From positions 84,321,855 to 84,385,854 of the forward strand of contig CM054118.1 of NCBI GenBank assembly GCA_028673005.1: a stretch of DNA of 64,000 nt, given 5' to 3'. The notes below the pieces were generated by a model. The model saw nothing but the letters and a program-made list of their open reading frames with translations. It did no database searches and was not told the origin of the DNA. Positions 23,791-35,699 of the stretch are shown piece by piece. The translations under genes and the position numbers were made by a program. Each line of letters opens with the position of its first letter. Position 1 is the first letter of the stretch. This DNA is from Tanypteryx hageni (Eukaryota > Arthropoda > Insecta > Odonata > Petaluridae).

Positions 23791-25950
23791 TTTTTTACCC
23801 CAGCTGTGGCAATAAATCTCCACCGAAGGAGAACTGAAACAATTTATTGTGTCCGCTTTTTCGTTTTCAATCTCTGAGACGAGAATTTTTTTCGGAAAAA
23901 AAATAAAAAAATGTTGAGCATAACTTCGTTTCTTACTGAAAATTGGTTGCGAAACTTTGATATTAGATAGCAAAATATACGAATTCAGGTTTATTTAGTT
24001 TGGAATTTATAACAATGTGGAGAGGAGTGATTTATAAAAAAATGCAATTTTTATATTTTATTTGTTTATCCAATTACGCCAAGTTAAAGAGATTTAACGG
24101 AATTCGCCAACATCGCCATATACTTATGGATGGATTTGAAAGAGAAAAGAGTGCATTTGCAGCATCTCAACAAACGGGTTGGAACTCCTCTCTGTGCGTT
24201 AGCGAAAATAAACAATACTTAATAAAATAATTCCACCCACAAATGCTCAACATTAAAATTAAAATCACTCGATACAACAAATAAAATCCTTTGTAGAAAT
24301 AATTACTTGCAATGACATAAATAGTTAACATTACTGTAATTTTTAATATCTTCTACAGATGAGAAACCACAGTCACGAAAAGGCCAAATGGTTTGCTCGT
24401 TATAGCAATAAAACTTCTATGTGATGAATTTATTCAGTATTTTTTATGCTTAGGGGTCAGGAGTTGATTCTCGGGGAACATCGATTATACTGCGACGGTT
24501 AATTAAGAAAGGAAAAATATCTCTTAATTTATCTTTTCCAAGGCGGTCGTGTTCAATTTTAACGCAAGAGTAATTGTTTATTATTAATAGAAAATAATCC
24601 AAAGCATTTTTTACATTTGTATGTTTACCTATCAGAAAACAACGCTAATTTTCAGTCTTTTATTCGTGACTCTTTTCCGAGAAATCGTCGCAAAATTTCG
24701 CCACTTCCACATTCCCACTCTGTCAACCAGAATCGATTTGAATAACAAAAGGAACTGCAACTGCACTTGTTTAACAAATATACTGTAATGGATTTTAACA
24801 ATTAAGATGTAATTAATGGTGTTTATTGAAATATAAATATACATGCTAAAAACTAATATATAAACACAAAGTGTAAATAAAGCCAATGTATATATTTAAA
24901 AAAATCAAAACTTTCGAAAAATTAATTACCGGGCTTAATTTTAGGCTATAATAATGGTAAAATCTTTAGGAACGAAAATATAGTTTCAACCGTTAGCTCA
25001 TTTTAACTGAAAATACAATAATAAAGCAATGGTTAAAATAGGAATTCCTAGCTTCCATTTACTTAATTCGTGTGTTCCCGTAAGGGAGATTTATGATTAA
25101 TGTTTGAAGCATTCATTTGGATTATTAACCCTTCGGAGGCGACTTCCGATACATGAACGCCAGGCCACCGACCCTGAGGGACCTAGTTGTATTTATAATT
25201 TAATTTAATTTATTAAAATATACTACCCAATCGAATTTAATAATTAACTATCATATAAGTTTAGGGGCATTTTTTGATGTCTATAAATATATAATTCTTT
25301 TCTGATCTTCCTCGTTGAATATACTAACGTCCAAAAATTACTACTTAGGATACCTTACAAATTATAAGTACCCAAGAAAATTCTAGCCGAAACATTATTT
25401 CACATAAAACATAAAGTATGCGTGAATACTTCGATAGCAATGATTATATATTACGAAAAATGGGAACATTCCCGATAGTCAGAAGCTAATACATGAATGC
25501 TTGCGCAGGATCAGATGCACCGAAAGTAACAAAAGAATACCTAAAAATTCTATACATGCAACTATTATACCTAGACTGCTAGATTAAACTGAAATGGAAT
25601 ACTGAGGTATGGCACTGATTGTGAGTGTGGTAGCGATGTAAATGTTGACACCTAATTTTCATCAAAGAAATAAAAATCTAAGTCGGTCTCACAGACCAGC
25701 GCCATTTCCACCAGGTTATGTCTATTTGATGATAACTCATTCAAACCCCAGTAAACTAACTGACAGAAGTTATTCCCTAATTCCATTCTGGAAGCATGTG
25801 TTACCGTTCATTTAAGATATCTCAATACCAATGAAAAGTGACAGTGATGGCGAGGAAGAATTTAAGGAAATATACTAAAATTTCGGAAAAACGAAATAAA
25901 GATGAACTGTGTCAATCGGATAAATTTTTAATATGGCTAAAATTTATATC
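23791..25950. other. AT-rich gene-free stretch
   Basis: AT-rich, no gene recognised. At about 25127 a TTAA is followed by CCCTTCGGAGGCGAC, which resembles a piggyBac-type end, but no partner is visible. Confidence 0.55.
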
Positions 25951-26639
<689 letters not shown>

Positions 26640-27120
26640 TAGAAAAAACCAAAAAGATGACTTCGGGTTGGAGAGCTGCTGGGGGTGTCGAATTGACACA
26701 CGTAAAAAAACAACACAAAAAACTTTCGGGGGTGATCCCTTCGGCAGCACAGGAGAGAGACAACTGTGACACTGGGTGAAGGCATGGGGGTGGAAGGGTA
26801 GTGCGGAAAAGTCGGGGATTGTACGATAAGGAGGAGGTTGGGGAATGGCCGAAAAGGAGTGACATGCTAGCGAAGGTTGAAGCCAGGGGAGTGAAGGAGT
26901 TTAGGAGATGGATATGTGCATGCTCTCTTCGACAGAGTTGGGGAGCCGAAGCATTATTGGGTAGAGCACGAATGGCGAATGCTTTTAGGTTGTGATTGTT
27001 CGCATGGGCAGCCACAGGCAGCCGTCGTTTAAGAATGACGCTGTTGCGGTGCCCGTTCATGCGGATGATGAGGGGATTTCTGGTAAGGCCAACATAAAAA
27101 GCGGGACATTGGGTGCATCT
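26640..27120 (-). mobile_element. Penelope-like element, 3' fragment with GIY-YIG end
   Basis: Minus-strand frame reading CPAFYVGLTRNPLIIRMNGH, then RNSVILKRRLPVAAHANNHN, ALPNNASAPQLCRREHAHIH and LLNSF. This is the second half of a GIY-YIG endonuclease plus the PLE C-terminal segment, colinear with residues 278-355 of the 46.3-kb frame. The reading frame is intact over about 140 codons and continues into tail sequence. The 3' tail (26640-26760) contains the RNA-like motif (CTGCCGA, hairpin GGG/CCC, GAAA). The 5' part with the reverse transcriptase is absent. Confidence 0.88.
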
Positions 27121-27279
27121 CAGATTTTTTTACGTGTCACTTCCACACACCCTGCAACTCGCCAACATGAAGTCATCTTATTGGTGAGTGGTCACAGGGC
27201 TTCCTTTTATCCCAACAACTTGTTGCCATCCATTTATCCCATTTACATTTCCTCTTCCGTAAGTGTGTTTGTGTGTGTG

Positions 27280-27308
<29 letters not shown>
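27121..27308 (+). mobile_element. Penelope-like tail in opposite orientation, ending in (TG)/(TA)n
   Basis: Plus-strand tail (TTTACGTGTCACTTCCACAC, then GAAGTCATCTTATTGGTGAG, then CCCAACAACTTGTTGCCATC, ending in (TG)n/(TA)n). It matches the plus-strand tail at 49.02-49.12 kb closely. It abuts the minus-strand PLE fragment back to back, so the two tails point outward. Inverted partial copies are a known habit of Penelope elements. Confidence 0.8.
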
Positions 27309-27311
<3 letters not shown>

Positions 27312-30160
27312 GCGCCGCGAGCCCATTTAGGTTGGTTGTGCTTTTATGGAGAGGGGGTATGCAACCCGCGCTACAAAATTCACGTGTTAATTTGAACGTA
27401 TGATCGCATTTTTATCGAAGTGTGAAAGTTTTAAGAGAGCATAGCGCAGCAGCGCTCTTTTTAATTGGTCTAATGCAATTAATCGTAGAATAATTTTGAA
27501 TACTTTAATTTACTAACTGATATAATTTTAACTATTATACAATCCATAATTCCGGACAACACAAAAGTTCCCCCCGTGAAATAGACTATAGCTATGCATC
27601 ACTCGCGCCGTTCATGTGAGAAGCACAGAGGGCTAACGCTTCGTTGTGAGGATATCAGAATTTCATTGGCAAATACTAGAGTGAGGCACGAATTATCTGT
27701 ATTACGTTACGATTTTAAAATACAACCATATAATACGCACAGAAATCTGAAAAAGTAATCACTTGGGAAAATATTATTTTCCGGATTGAATCAAAGAAAG
27801 GCTTAAAAAACTCATTTTACTTATTTATTTATACACCATTTCCAATCTCCTGTTTTTTCTTAGGAATTGTGTTAGCACATCATCATAAAATGAAGGTCTT
27901 TTTTTCAGTTCCACCACCCATGTCTTATCAATGGCGAGTGAACTTAGGCCGCATAACCTTTCCTGCGTTTGTCTTCCTCTATAATACGTATGTATTCTCT
28001 TCATATCCATAAAAGAACGCTCGACTGCAGCAGTAGAACTCGGAATTGTCATGATAAGTTCCGCTAATTGATAAATCTCCTTGAATTCAACCTGAAGCTG
28101 ATTTTCTTGCATTAATTTTAATAGGTGATGCACTGGTTTCCTTGCAAATTTATCAGAAGAAAAGAGCACTTTTAGTTGATATTTAGGTGAACGTAGTCAA
28201 AAACTGGTGTACAGAAATCCTTTAATTTTTGTAGAATACTATCAGGAAAGGTTTTTGCATACTGATCATATATTTCGCTACAAAGGAGTTGAAAAAACTC
28301 AAGTTTCGAAAGTGAAGAGTATCATTCTTCCATCTCCAGGCTCATGCAGTCGACTATTTTCTGGTATAATCGAAGGCACTTTCTTTTCTCCTCTTCATCA
28401 GATACTTTTCGTCTTTTAGTCTTCGACTCCTCAACCGTATGCTTTTCCTTTGCAACCCAAATATAATCAAATCCATGCTCCTTGTCATTCCTAACCTGTT
28501 TCATAGTATCATGCACCTTTTTACAACAGCAGAATATGTGATAGGATGATGTTTGCAATATATTATTCAAAATATCAGTATAGCCAAAAAGAACAGAAAA
28601 AATTTCTAGCAAAAAAATTGTTTGAAAATCTTGCAAGAAATACAAAAAACCACGAGCTTTGATTACAGCATTCACGTCCCATTCCCCAGAATTCTCTACA
28701 ATGTGTTAAAAAATTCAATAAGTTGACTTCTGTGGCGTTTTACTGTGTTTAATAAACGGGAAGTAAAGTTCCATCTGGTTGGTGCGACGGAGGGAAATTT
28801 TTTAGCAACAAAATCTTGCTAAGCATTTACTCTTTTCGATGATTTAGAAAAATATGCTGCCAATCCACTGATAGTTTGGGAAAACAATCTACATTCCTTG
28901 ATATTCAAGAGGCTTTGCTTCAGAACTAAATTCAAAACGTGAGCGTAGCAATGCGTAAATATTGCTAAAGGATAGGCCTCGATAACTTTACTCTGCAACC
29001 CATTAATATGTCCACTCATTACACAGGCACCATCATAAGTTTGGCCGACCAACTTGTCCTTAATATTAAATTTCTCAACTCTGTTTACAACTTGTTTAAA
29101 AAGACCACTAGACGTTCTATCATCACTTACGTCTGTAAATCCGATAAACCTTTCGTGTGTTTGCCCATTATGGACAAAGCGCAAAACAGTTGATAACTGC
29201 GATTTCGACATGACATCAGAAGTTTCATCCAGATGAATGGCCACAAATGTATCGGAAGAAATTTCTTTCACTATAGCATCTTTAACCACGTTAGATATAG
29301 CGTTAATGATATCATTTTGTACTGTGGCAGAAGTTCCTCGAAATACAGTCCATGCCTTTAAATCACTGTTTAAAAGAGGATCATACTCACGGAGCATTTT
29401 AAAAATTCTATATAATTCCCTCGGTTGGCTGAATCTTCAGACTCATCATGACCTCTCAAAGGAATCTCTTGCTTAGCCAAATAACATACAGCATCAATTA
29501 ACCTTTGTAAAATGTCTCTATTTTTCTTTACTTGTTCATTATGACGGCTAATATCAATTTTTCTTTGGCTGTCAATTCTTTGTTTTCCAAACATATTAAG
29601 ATTTAAAAATGACTGAACATGTGGTTGGGAGCGCTCATGTTTTTGCATTGCTGCAGCTAAATGATTAAGATCGGAATACCCGTAGTTATTCCAAACACCT
29701 TTCTCTTTGGAGAATAATAAACAAGGCCAACAAAAAAGTCTTGACCGCACTTCATATCCAGTGAACCATTCTACTGTATCGTATTGTGAAACAGAGAAAT
29801 GTCTCATGTACTCAGTTTTTGCATCTTTGTACTTGCACAGTAAATTTGGAAGAGGAGGACGAGGCTTACCTTCTTCGACTATGTTCATACAATCCGCAAA
29901 AGCTCTGGCAGAAAACGGGACATTCAGTACATCGTCAACACTGTTTCCCATTGTAAATATGGGCACAAAGTTATAATTTATATCTAAAAAGTTATAAATA
30001 TATGTTAAAAACTTGTTTAAATCGGTGTCATAAACACGTCGCTTCACACTTTACCCCACGCACTCAAAACAGACGAAACTCAGAAAACAATAACTGCAAA
30101 AATATAATATAGGTGACATCGCGATTCCGTGGGTGTGCACCGCACACCCTGAATATACGC

Positions 30161-30165
<5 letters not shown>
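27309..30165 (-). mobile_element. hAT-superfamily transposon (ZMYM/TTF type), broken
   Basis: Contains a degraded hAT transposase. The 5' terminus (right side) is CAGAGGCGTATATTC at 30151-30165, a plausible hAT end. The left end beginning GTGTGGCGCCGCGAGCCC at about 27309 fits a CAGTGGCGCC-type terminus but is less certain. Both sides abut (TA)n/(TG)n, so the 8-bp target duplication cannot be read. The simplest interpretation is insertion into the microsatellite end of the adjacent PLE tail. Borders are inferred. Confidence 0.6.
27825..30047 (-). pseudogene. hAT transposase with TTF zinc finger, frameshifted
   Basis: Four pieces in order on the minus strand. The N-terminal piece (29370-30047, 225 codons) has a TTF-type zinc finger around residues 101-113 (RSRLFCWPCLLFS) and HLAAAMQKHERSQPH. 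The catalytic-core piece (28819-29397) has HLDETSDVMSKSQLSTVLRF, DGACVMSGHINGLQSKV and HCYAHVLNLVLK, typical of the DUF4371 transposase core. The middle piece is 28322-28675. The C-terminal dimerisation piece (27825-28169) has PSSTAAVERSFMDMKRIHTY and LSSLAI. The first two overlap in different frames, which shows a frameshift near 29385. Stops break 28676-28818 and 28170-28321. This family produced host genes such as ZMYM1-like proteins, but the breaks argue for a plain relic here. Confidence 0.88.

Positions 30166-30217
<52 letters not shown>
30166..30217. repeat. (TA)n microsatellite
   Basis: About 52 bp of (TA)n lying exactly between the hAT 5' terminus and the MITE-like element. Confidence 0.97.
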
Positions 30218-30219
<2 letters not shown>

Positions 30220-30580
30220 CCGTAACTAGCTATTTTAGCACCCGGGGCAAACTACCAAATATGTGCCCCCTTCATGAAAATTCTCTACTATTTATTTATA
30301 TTTTTACTATGTGGATTTTCGTGTGTACAATTAATAAATAACAATAAAATATAAATGATGTAATTACTCGCTATAAATGTAAAAAAATTAAATACATAAT
30401 TTAAAATATAATTACATGCATATAATTTAAATACAGAAAGCATAAATATTTTAATATTAAAGAGATATTCTACGTTATTTTAATGCAGAAACTCATCAGT
30501 AACATCATTGAAATTTACAATTTTTACGCCCCTTCTTTAGTTGCGTCCGAGGCAGATGCCCCGCCCCAGTTATATATATA
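30218..30580. mobile_element. MITE-like insertion with CGTAACTAG end
   Basis: Starts CGCCGTAACTAGC and ends GCCCCGCCCCAGTTATAT. Read inward from the right it begins AACTGGGGCGGGGCA, so both ends share TAACT followed by a GC-rich block (CCCGGGGCA, GCGGGGCA), while the interior is AT-rich and non-coding. ATATATCG occurs on both sides (30212-30219 and 30576-30583), but in TA-rich DNA this is weak evidence of a target duplication. The arrangement suits a non-autonomous hAT-type element. Confidence 0.45.
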
Positions 30581-30583
30581 TCG

Positions 30584-30945
30584 TAATTTCCAAATTCTCT
30601 GGCAACTCGTCCAAGTTTTAGTATTTCAAGTTTCGTGAATCAGATCGCCCTGCACTATCAATAAGAATAATTATCATTAAGATAATACCATATGTATTAA
30701 ATTTATGGTAAAATTAGGATATTTTCTGTTAAGCTTATGGCATCATTATCCATGCCTTTGGCTTGTATTTTGATAAAAAAATATCGCAAAATAGGTATGA
30801 CGCCATTATATCAAACAATTGAAATGAGTAAAAATTTCTCGAAAAACTAAGAAACACAACATTAAAATACTTTTCACGTTTTGCCGTCACCTCTAACAGA
30901 GTTGCTTATCCGATTGGGGTCTTTTATTGTCCTAGAGAATAACAA
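30584..30945. other. AT-rich gene-free stretch
   Basis: No gene or repeat recognised between the MITE-like insertion and the tRNA-like pseudogene. Confidence 0.5.
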
Positions 30946-30947
30946 AC

Positions 30948-31028
30948 TTATTCAGTGATTCAGTTGTAGAATATCCGCCCGGCAAGTGGAAGACCCGGGT
31001 TCGACTCCCGGCCATAGCAGAATTTTTT
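30948..31028 (+). pseudogene. tRNA-like pseudogene or SINE head with Pol III boxes
   Basis: A D-arm/A-box-like GATTCAGTTGTAGA (30955-30968) is followed by a 5-bp anticodon-type stem (TCCGC/GTGGA, one G-T pair) and a perfect B box, GGTTCGACTCC (30998-31008), inside a complete 5-bp T stem (CCGGG/CCCGG). The layout most resembles tRNA-Gly, but the acceptor strands do not pair, position 33 is C rather than T, and the anticodon triplet would read GGC. A T6 run at 31023-31028 could terminate Pol III. It is therefore a decayed tRNA copy or the tRNA-derived head of a SINE. Confidence 0.75.
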
Positions 31029-31230
31029 CTGTTTCAAAGTTATTCCCAAAATTACAGCTTATGCCTTTCTGCATAGTTTCCTATTATTCCATCAATTTCC
31101 ATAGTTCTTTTAGATAGACAACGGCTCTATTTGCGAATTCGTATCCCAATTTTATGTATTTCAAAAATGCATTTTTAGAAAGCATTGCGCTGAATGTCAT
31201 GCTTTGCTAATGGGGTATTGACATGGAACT
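31029..31230. other. Short unique stretch before the LINE
   Basis: No feature recognised. It may include the 5' untranslated region of the LINE, whose left border cannot be fixed by eye. Confidence 0.4.
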
Positions 31231-34200
31231 ATGTGGTTTAAAAGACCCTTAAATATGGACCTTTTTGTGATTTTCGATTATTTTCGTCGGTTGTTCCATT
31301 CGACCTACCTACATGCAAAAGTGCAGATTTCTAGTGTTTCTGAAAATACCTCTATGGATCTTTCTGGGGTAAAATATTCCGGAGGTAAAATAGTCCCCCA
31401 ATCGGATCTCCGGGTGGGGACTACCCTAGGGGATGCACAGAGGAAATGTAAGATTAATAAGAAATCAAGTAGTGAGAAATTAAAAATAGGCACATGGAAT
31501 GTTAGGACTATGAATTCAGGGGGTAAACTTGAGAACCTAAAAAGGGAAATGAGAAGGAATAATGTAAGTATAGTAGGTCTTAGTGAAGTCCGGTGGGAAG
31601 GAGAAGGCGAGATAAATTCAGACGAATTTAAGATTATTTACTCGGGAGGGGAGAAAAAGGAAAGGGGAGTGGGGATTATAATGAGAAAAGAGATAGCTGA
31701 AAGAATTAGTAAGGTAGTGACAGTTAATGACAGATTAATAGCCGTAAAACTCCAGATGGAGCCAGTGGATATGCTTATAATTCAAGTGTATATGCCAACA
31801 ACTAATGCTGGCGACGACGAAGTAGATGAAATCTATGAACAGATTATGGAGATATTGGAGGATGAGGGAAATGGAAGGATCACCACCATAGTAATGGGAG
31901 ATTGGAACAGTGTAGTCGGAGAGGGACAGGAAGATAACATAGTGGGAAAATATGGACTAGGGAAGAGAAATGAAAGAGTGGATAAACTTGTGGAATTCTG
32001 CCATAGAAATAGATTAATTGTAACTAATACATGGTTTAAGCATCACCAGCGAAGACTTTACACATGGAGAAGCCCAGGAGACCAGAGACGATACCAGATA
32101 GATTACATACTAGTCAATGAAAGATTTAGAAATAGCATTAAAAATGTGAAAACACTACCAGGGGCAGATATCGATTCTGACCACAACCTATTGGTGGCAA
32201 ATATACAATGTAGACTGAAGAGCGTTAGGAGAAACATAAGAGTTAACAAGAAATGGAACTTAGAGGAACTCCTTAAAAACAAGGAGGCTATCATGACTGA
32301 GCTGGAGGAACGGTTGGGGGAGAGAGCTGAAGAAAATAGGAAGAATATAGATGAGTGGAGATACATCCATAGCAACATTAAAGATGTAATGGAAAAGAAG
32401 GTAGGAAAGATAACGGGTGAAAGAAACAAAAAACCCTGGATCACAGCAGCCATGCTGCAAAAAATGGAAGAGCGGAGAAAGTGGAAGAACATAAACACTG
32501 AAGAAGGCCAAAGAAAGTACAAGGAGTTAAATAATGCTTTAAGAAGGGAAACAGATAAAGCAAGAGAACAGTGGATAAATGAAAAATGCGAGGAGATTGT
32601 CGAATGTGAAAGAATTTGTAGAACAGACCTCATGTATAGCAAAGCAAGGGAACTATTCAAGAAAAAAGCAAGAAAGATAGGATGGAAAGGAATCATGAAC
32701 AAAAGTGGTAAAATAGTATCGGAGCCAGACAATGTAAAGAATGTCTGGAAAGAATACATTGAGGTTCTGTATGACAAAGAAGGAAAGCCAAGAAATATTG
32801 AATTAAATGAGGAAGAGGATGTGGAAGAAGATCAGCTAGGACCAAGTATTCTCGAGTCTGAAGTTAAAAGAGCAATTGATGACATGAAAAGAAGGAAGGC
32901 TGTTGGGAGTGATGATATACCCGTGGACGTTCTCAAGGTTTTAGGGTCTAAAGCAGTTAAGCAACTCACAAAATTTTCTAACCAAGTATATGATACTGGC
33001 ATATGGCCTGAAGATTTTTTAGATGTTGTGATGGTACCACTGGAGAAAAAGAACAATGCAAAATGTTGTAAGGATTACAGAACTATTAGTTTAATTTCTC
33101 ATACAGCTAAAGTTCTAACCAGAATAATAACCAAAAGAATTGAATGTAAAATAGAAAAGGAGCTGCAAGATAATCAGTTTGGTTTTAGAAGAGGAAGAGG
33201 GACTAGAGATGCTATAGGATGTATGAGGATGATGACAGAAAGAGCGCTAGAAGTCAATAAAGGTATGTATTTTTGTTTTGTAGATTGGGAGAAAGCTTTT
33301 GACCGAGTGAAATGGGATAAAATGCTGGGTATTTTAAACAAAATAGGAATAGATTGGAAAGATAAAAGACTGTTTAAAAACCTTTACTTTGATCAAAAGA
33401 TTAGAGTCAGGGTTGAAGGAGAAGAAACAGAAAGTACTTCAATAGGGAGGGGAGTGAGGCAGGGTTGTCCTATTTCACCAGCGATATTTAATATTTATGC
33501 AGAAACAATAACAGAAGAAGCGTTGATGGAAGAGAAAGGATTTAAGATATGAGGTGAAAGTATTACCACCATTAAATATGCAGATGATCAGGGCTTAATA
33601 GCAGAAGGCGAGAAAGAGCTTCAGAGGATGACAGACAGACTAGTGGAGGTTGGCCAACAATATGGAATGAAGATCAATACAGAAAAAACGAAAGTCATGG
33701 TGGTTTCAAAGGAACATAAAGAATTAAATATAATGGTAAATGGCCAAAAATTGGAACAAGTAAGTAGTTTCAAATATCTCGGCAGTATTTTAGCACAGGA
33801 TTGAAGTAGTACACAGGACATCAGAAGTAGGATTGCAATGGCAAAAGCAGCATTTAACGAGAAGAAGGAGCTTCTCACAAGCAAGAAAATAAATTTAGAA
33901 ACAAGGAAGAAATTAGCAAAATGCTACATATGGAGCATAGCTCTTTATGGTGCAGAGACGTGGACGGTAAGGAGAAAGGAGGAAAAATATTTAGAAAGTT
34001 TTGAGATGTGGGTATGGAGAAGAATGATGAAAGTGAAATGGACAGAGAGGAAGAGAAACGAAGAAGTATTAGAAATGGTGGGAGAAGAAAGGACGCTAAT
34101 AAAAACAATCAGGAAAAGAAAAGCAAATTGGATAGGGCACATATTGAGAAGACAGTGTTTACAAAGGACGATCTTAGAAGGAAAAATTAGTGGAAGAAGA

Positions 34201-34317
34201 GGAAGAGGGAGAAAAAGAATAGGAATATTAGATAATATAAAGCAGGGATATAATACTTATAGAGGTATAAAAGAGGCTTCTAGGGAGAGAGAGAAATGGA
34301 GGCAGCGATTCAGTTAA
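31231..34317 (+). pseudogene. LINE ORF: apurinic endonuclease plus reverse transcriptase, two stops
   Basis: One continuous frame of 1028 codons interrupted only by TGA at 33550-33552 (codon 774) and 33802-33804 (codon 858). The endonuclease occupies residues 85-323, with TWN at 88-90, catalytic E119, MGDWNS 222-227 and SDHN 316-319. RT motifs are FRRGRGTRDA at about 657-666, palm FCFVDWEKAFDRV 681-693, GVRQGCPISP 742-751 and, after the first stop, the catalytic KYADD box at 782-786. The C-terminal part has ALYGAETWTVRR, FEMWVWRRMM and WIGHILRR, shared with RTE/BovB-type proteins. The true start is unclear: Met1, Met42 or a later Met all precede the endonuclease. Both stops are single-base changes from a possible sense codon such as CGA, so the copy is recently dead rather than ancient. 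Confidence 0.9.
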
Positions 34318-34355
34318 AACCTGTCTTCGGACAGAAGCATGATGATGATGATGAT
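31231..34355 (+). mobile_element. Near-full-length RTE-like non-LTR retrotransposon
   Basis: A single-ORF LINE with endonuclease, reverse transcriptase and a C-terminal region, a 3' UTR of only about 25 bp containing the small palindrome GTCTTCGGAC, and a (GAT)n tail (34338-34355) running into (TA)n. One ORF, a very short 3' UTR and a trinucleotide tail are RTE-clade traits, and the endonuclease/RT signatures also resemble RTE/BovB proteins. The 5' border is not defined: the element may begin as late as about 31375, where a stretch common to such elements (KIVPQSDL) starts. Two related but older copies lie at 7.95 and 43.07 kb on the minus strand. Confidence 0.85.
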
Positions 34356-34375
34356 ATATATATATATATATATAA
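34338..34375. repeat. (GAT)n LINE tail joined to (TA)n
   Basis: Five GAT-type units complete the LINE and continue without a break into about 20 bp of (TA)n. The same trinucleotide tail, inverted, marks the ends of the copies at 7948 and 43072. Confidence 0.9.
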
Positions 34376-34960
34376 CAACCTAACGAATCAATATTTATGA
34401 AAAAATATAACAACGATTGAACGATAATTTTATTTAATTGATGTCATGAAAAATCTAATTGGTTAAGAATTACTTAGAACAGCTTACAAATTGGTTGAAA
34501 TTACATAAATTTAGACAAATTTGTTAAAGATTTTAATTTCTTTATACCGATGGATTGCCAATTACGCTTAAGATATTAGGATATTAATTTTTAAAGAATT
34601 TTATAAAAATATTAATGTGAATCCAAACCAAGGATATGATACAATTATCGAAATAATTTCATGAAAACAAATATAAAAGTAGTGTCTGATTCATATGTCC
34701 CAGAAATTGCGATTAAAATGTTCTTCTTAAATGACGACGAGCATGATTTCCACTCTGCAGATTTGAAATCGCAATGAAATCCCCTTTTGACACCCTCAAC
34801 CGACTGTTATCTCGTTAAAAATGACAAGTATTGCCATTTTGTCTCCTCAGTTAATGCTCGAATGCAAAATCAGTTTTATTGCTTCCATTTCTTCATTTGA
34901 CGCGGGAAGCGCCGATGGTGGGGTGCGGTGGGGCTTACGCCTGTTATGACTGTGTCCCGG
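34376..34960. other. AT-rich gene-free stretch
   Basis: No gene, RNA or repeat recognised. It ends in a GC-richer patch leading into a short purine tract. Confidence 0.5.
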
Positions 34961-34964
34961 AGGG

Positions 34965-35035
34965 AGGAAAAAAAGAGGGGGAGAGTGAGAGGGGGGAGGG
35001 AGATGGAGGGAGGAGGGAGATGGAGGGAGGAGGGG
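34965..35035. repeat. Short polypurine tract
   Basis: About 70 bp of GGAGGGAGATGGAGG-like purine repeat, with GGGAGATGGAGGGAGGA visible twice in tandem. Confidence 0.85.
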
Positions 35036-35695
35036 CGACTCCTATGTCACGTGCTCGGATTAAGCCCACTTGCTGTTCTTGGATAAGCAGTGCTTTTTTG
35101 TCAGCTTGGCATTAAACGGATAAAGTGGATTTTATCACCGAATAAAATAAAACACCGAGCTGCGGGTAAAGCTAATGCATCTTTTTTACGCCTTTTTCAA
35201 AGGATCGTAAAAAATAAAAGACTCCCGACAAAATAACTCGGTTTCAATTCTAAGCTTTGAATTTATACTGTAGAAGCATATTTTATGCTCGGAGTCTCTG
35301 ATACAGATGATTATATTCTTGCATGGCTTTTGTACAAAACATGAAAATATTTCTCCGGGCAAATGAAGAAATAATATAATTAAAAATATAAGTGGTTTTA
35401 TGATTTGGAACGATACAAAATAAAAGCTACCAGTAAGGAGAGTAGAAGCCTCATAAATGAAAAAAACATTTTTAATTTAAGCATGAATTAATTAAAAAAA
35501 GCAGAAAATTTACTTAACGAAAGATAAAAGCGATGGAGTTCGAACATTTATCGATCAACGAGTTCTTTTCGCAAAACGGACAGTAAATTAATTTCTAATT
35601 ATAATATGAAATATAAGAGAATGCGAGATTTATAAAGTAGGGCATGCGGACACAAAACTTCGAGGGCGCAAGGCAAATGGGAATAAAATGGAACG
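35036..35695. other. AT-rich gene-free stretch
   Basis: A CACGTG at about 35050 follows the purine tract. Otherwise AT-rich with nothing recognised. Confidence 0.5.
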
Positions 35696-35699
35696 AGAA

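Noticed and set aside
27825..30047. Domesticated ZMYM1-like host gene
   Set aside because: Frameshift and multiple stops, no intron structure explaining them, and a transposon terminus just upstream.
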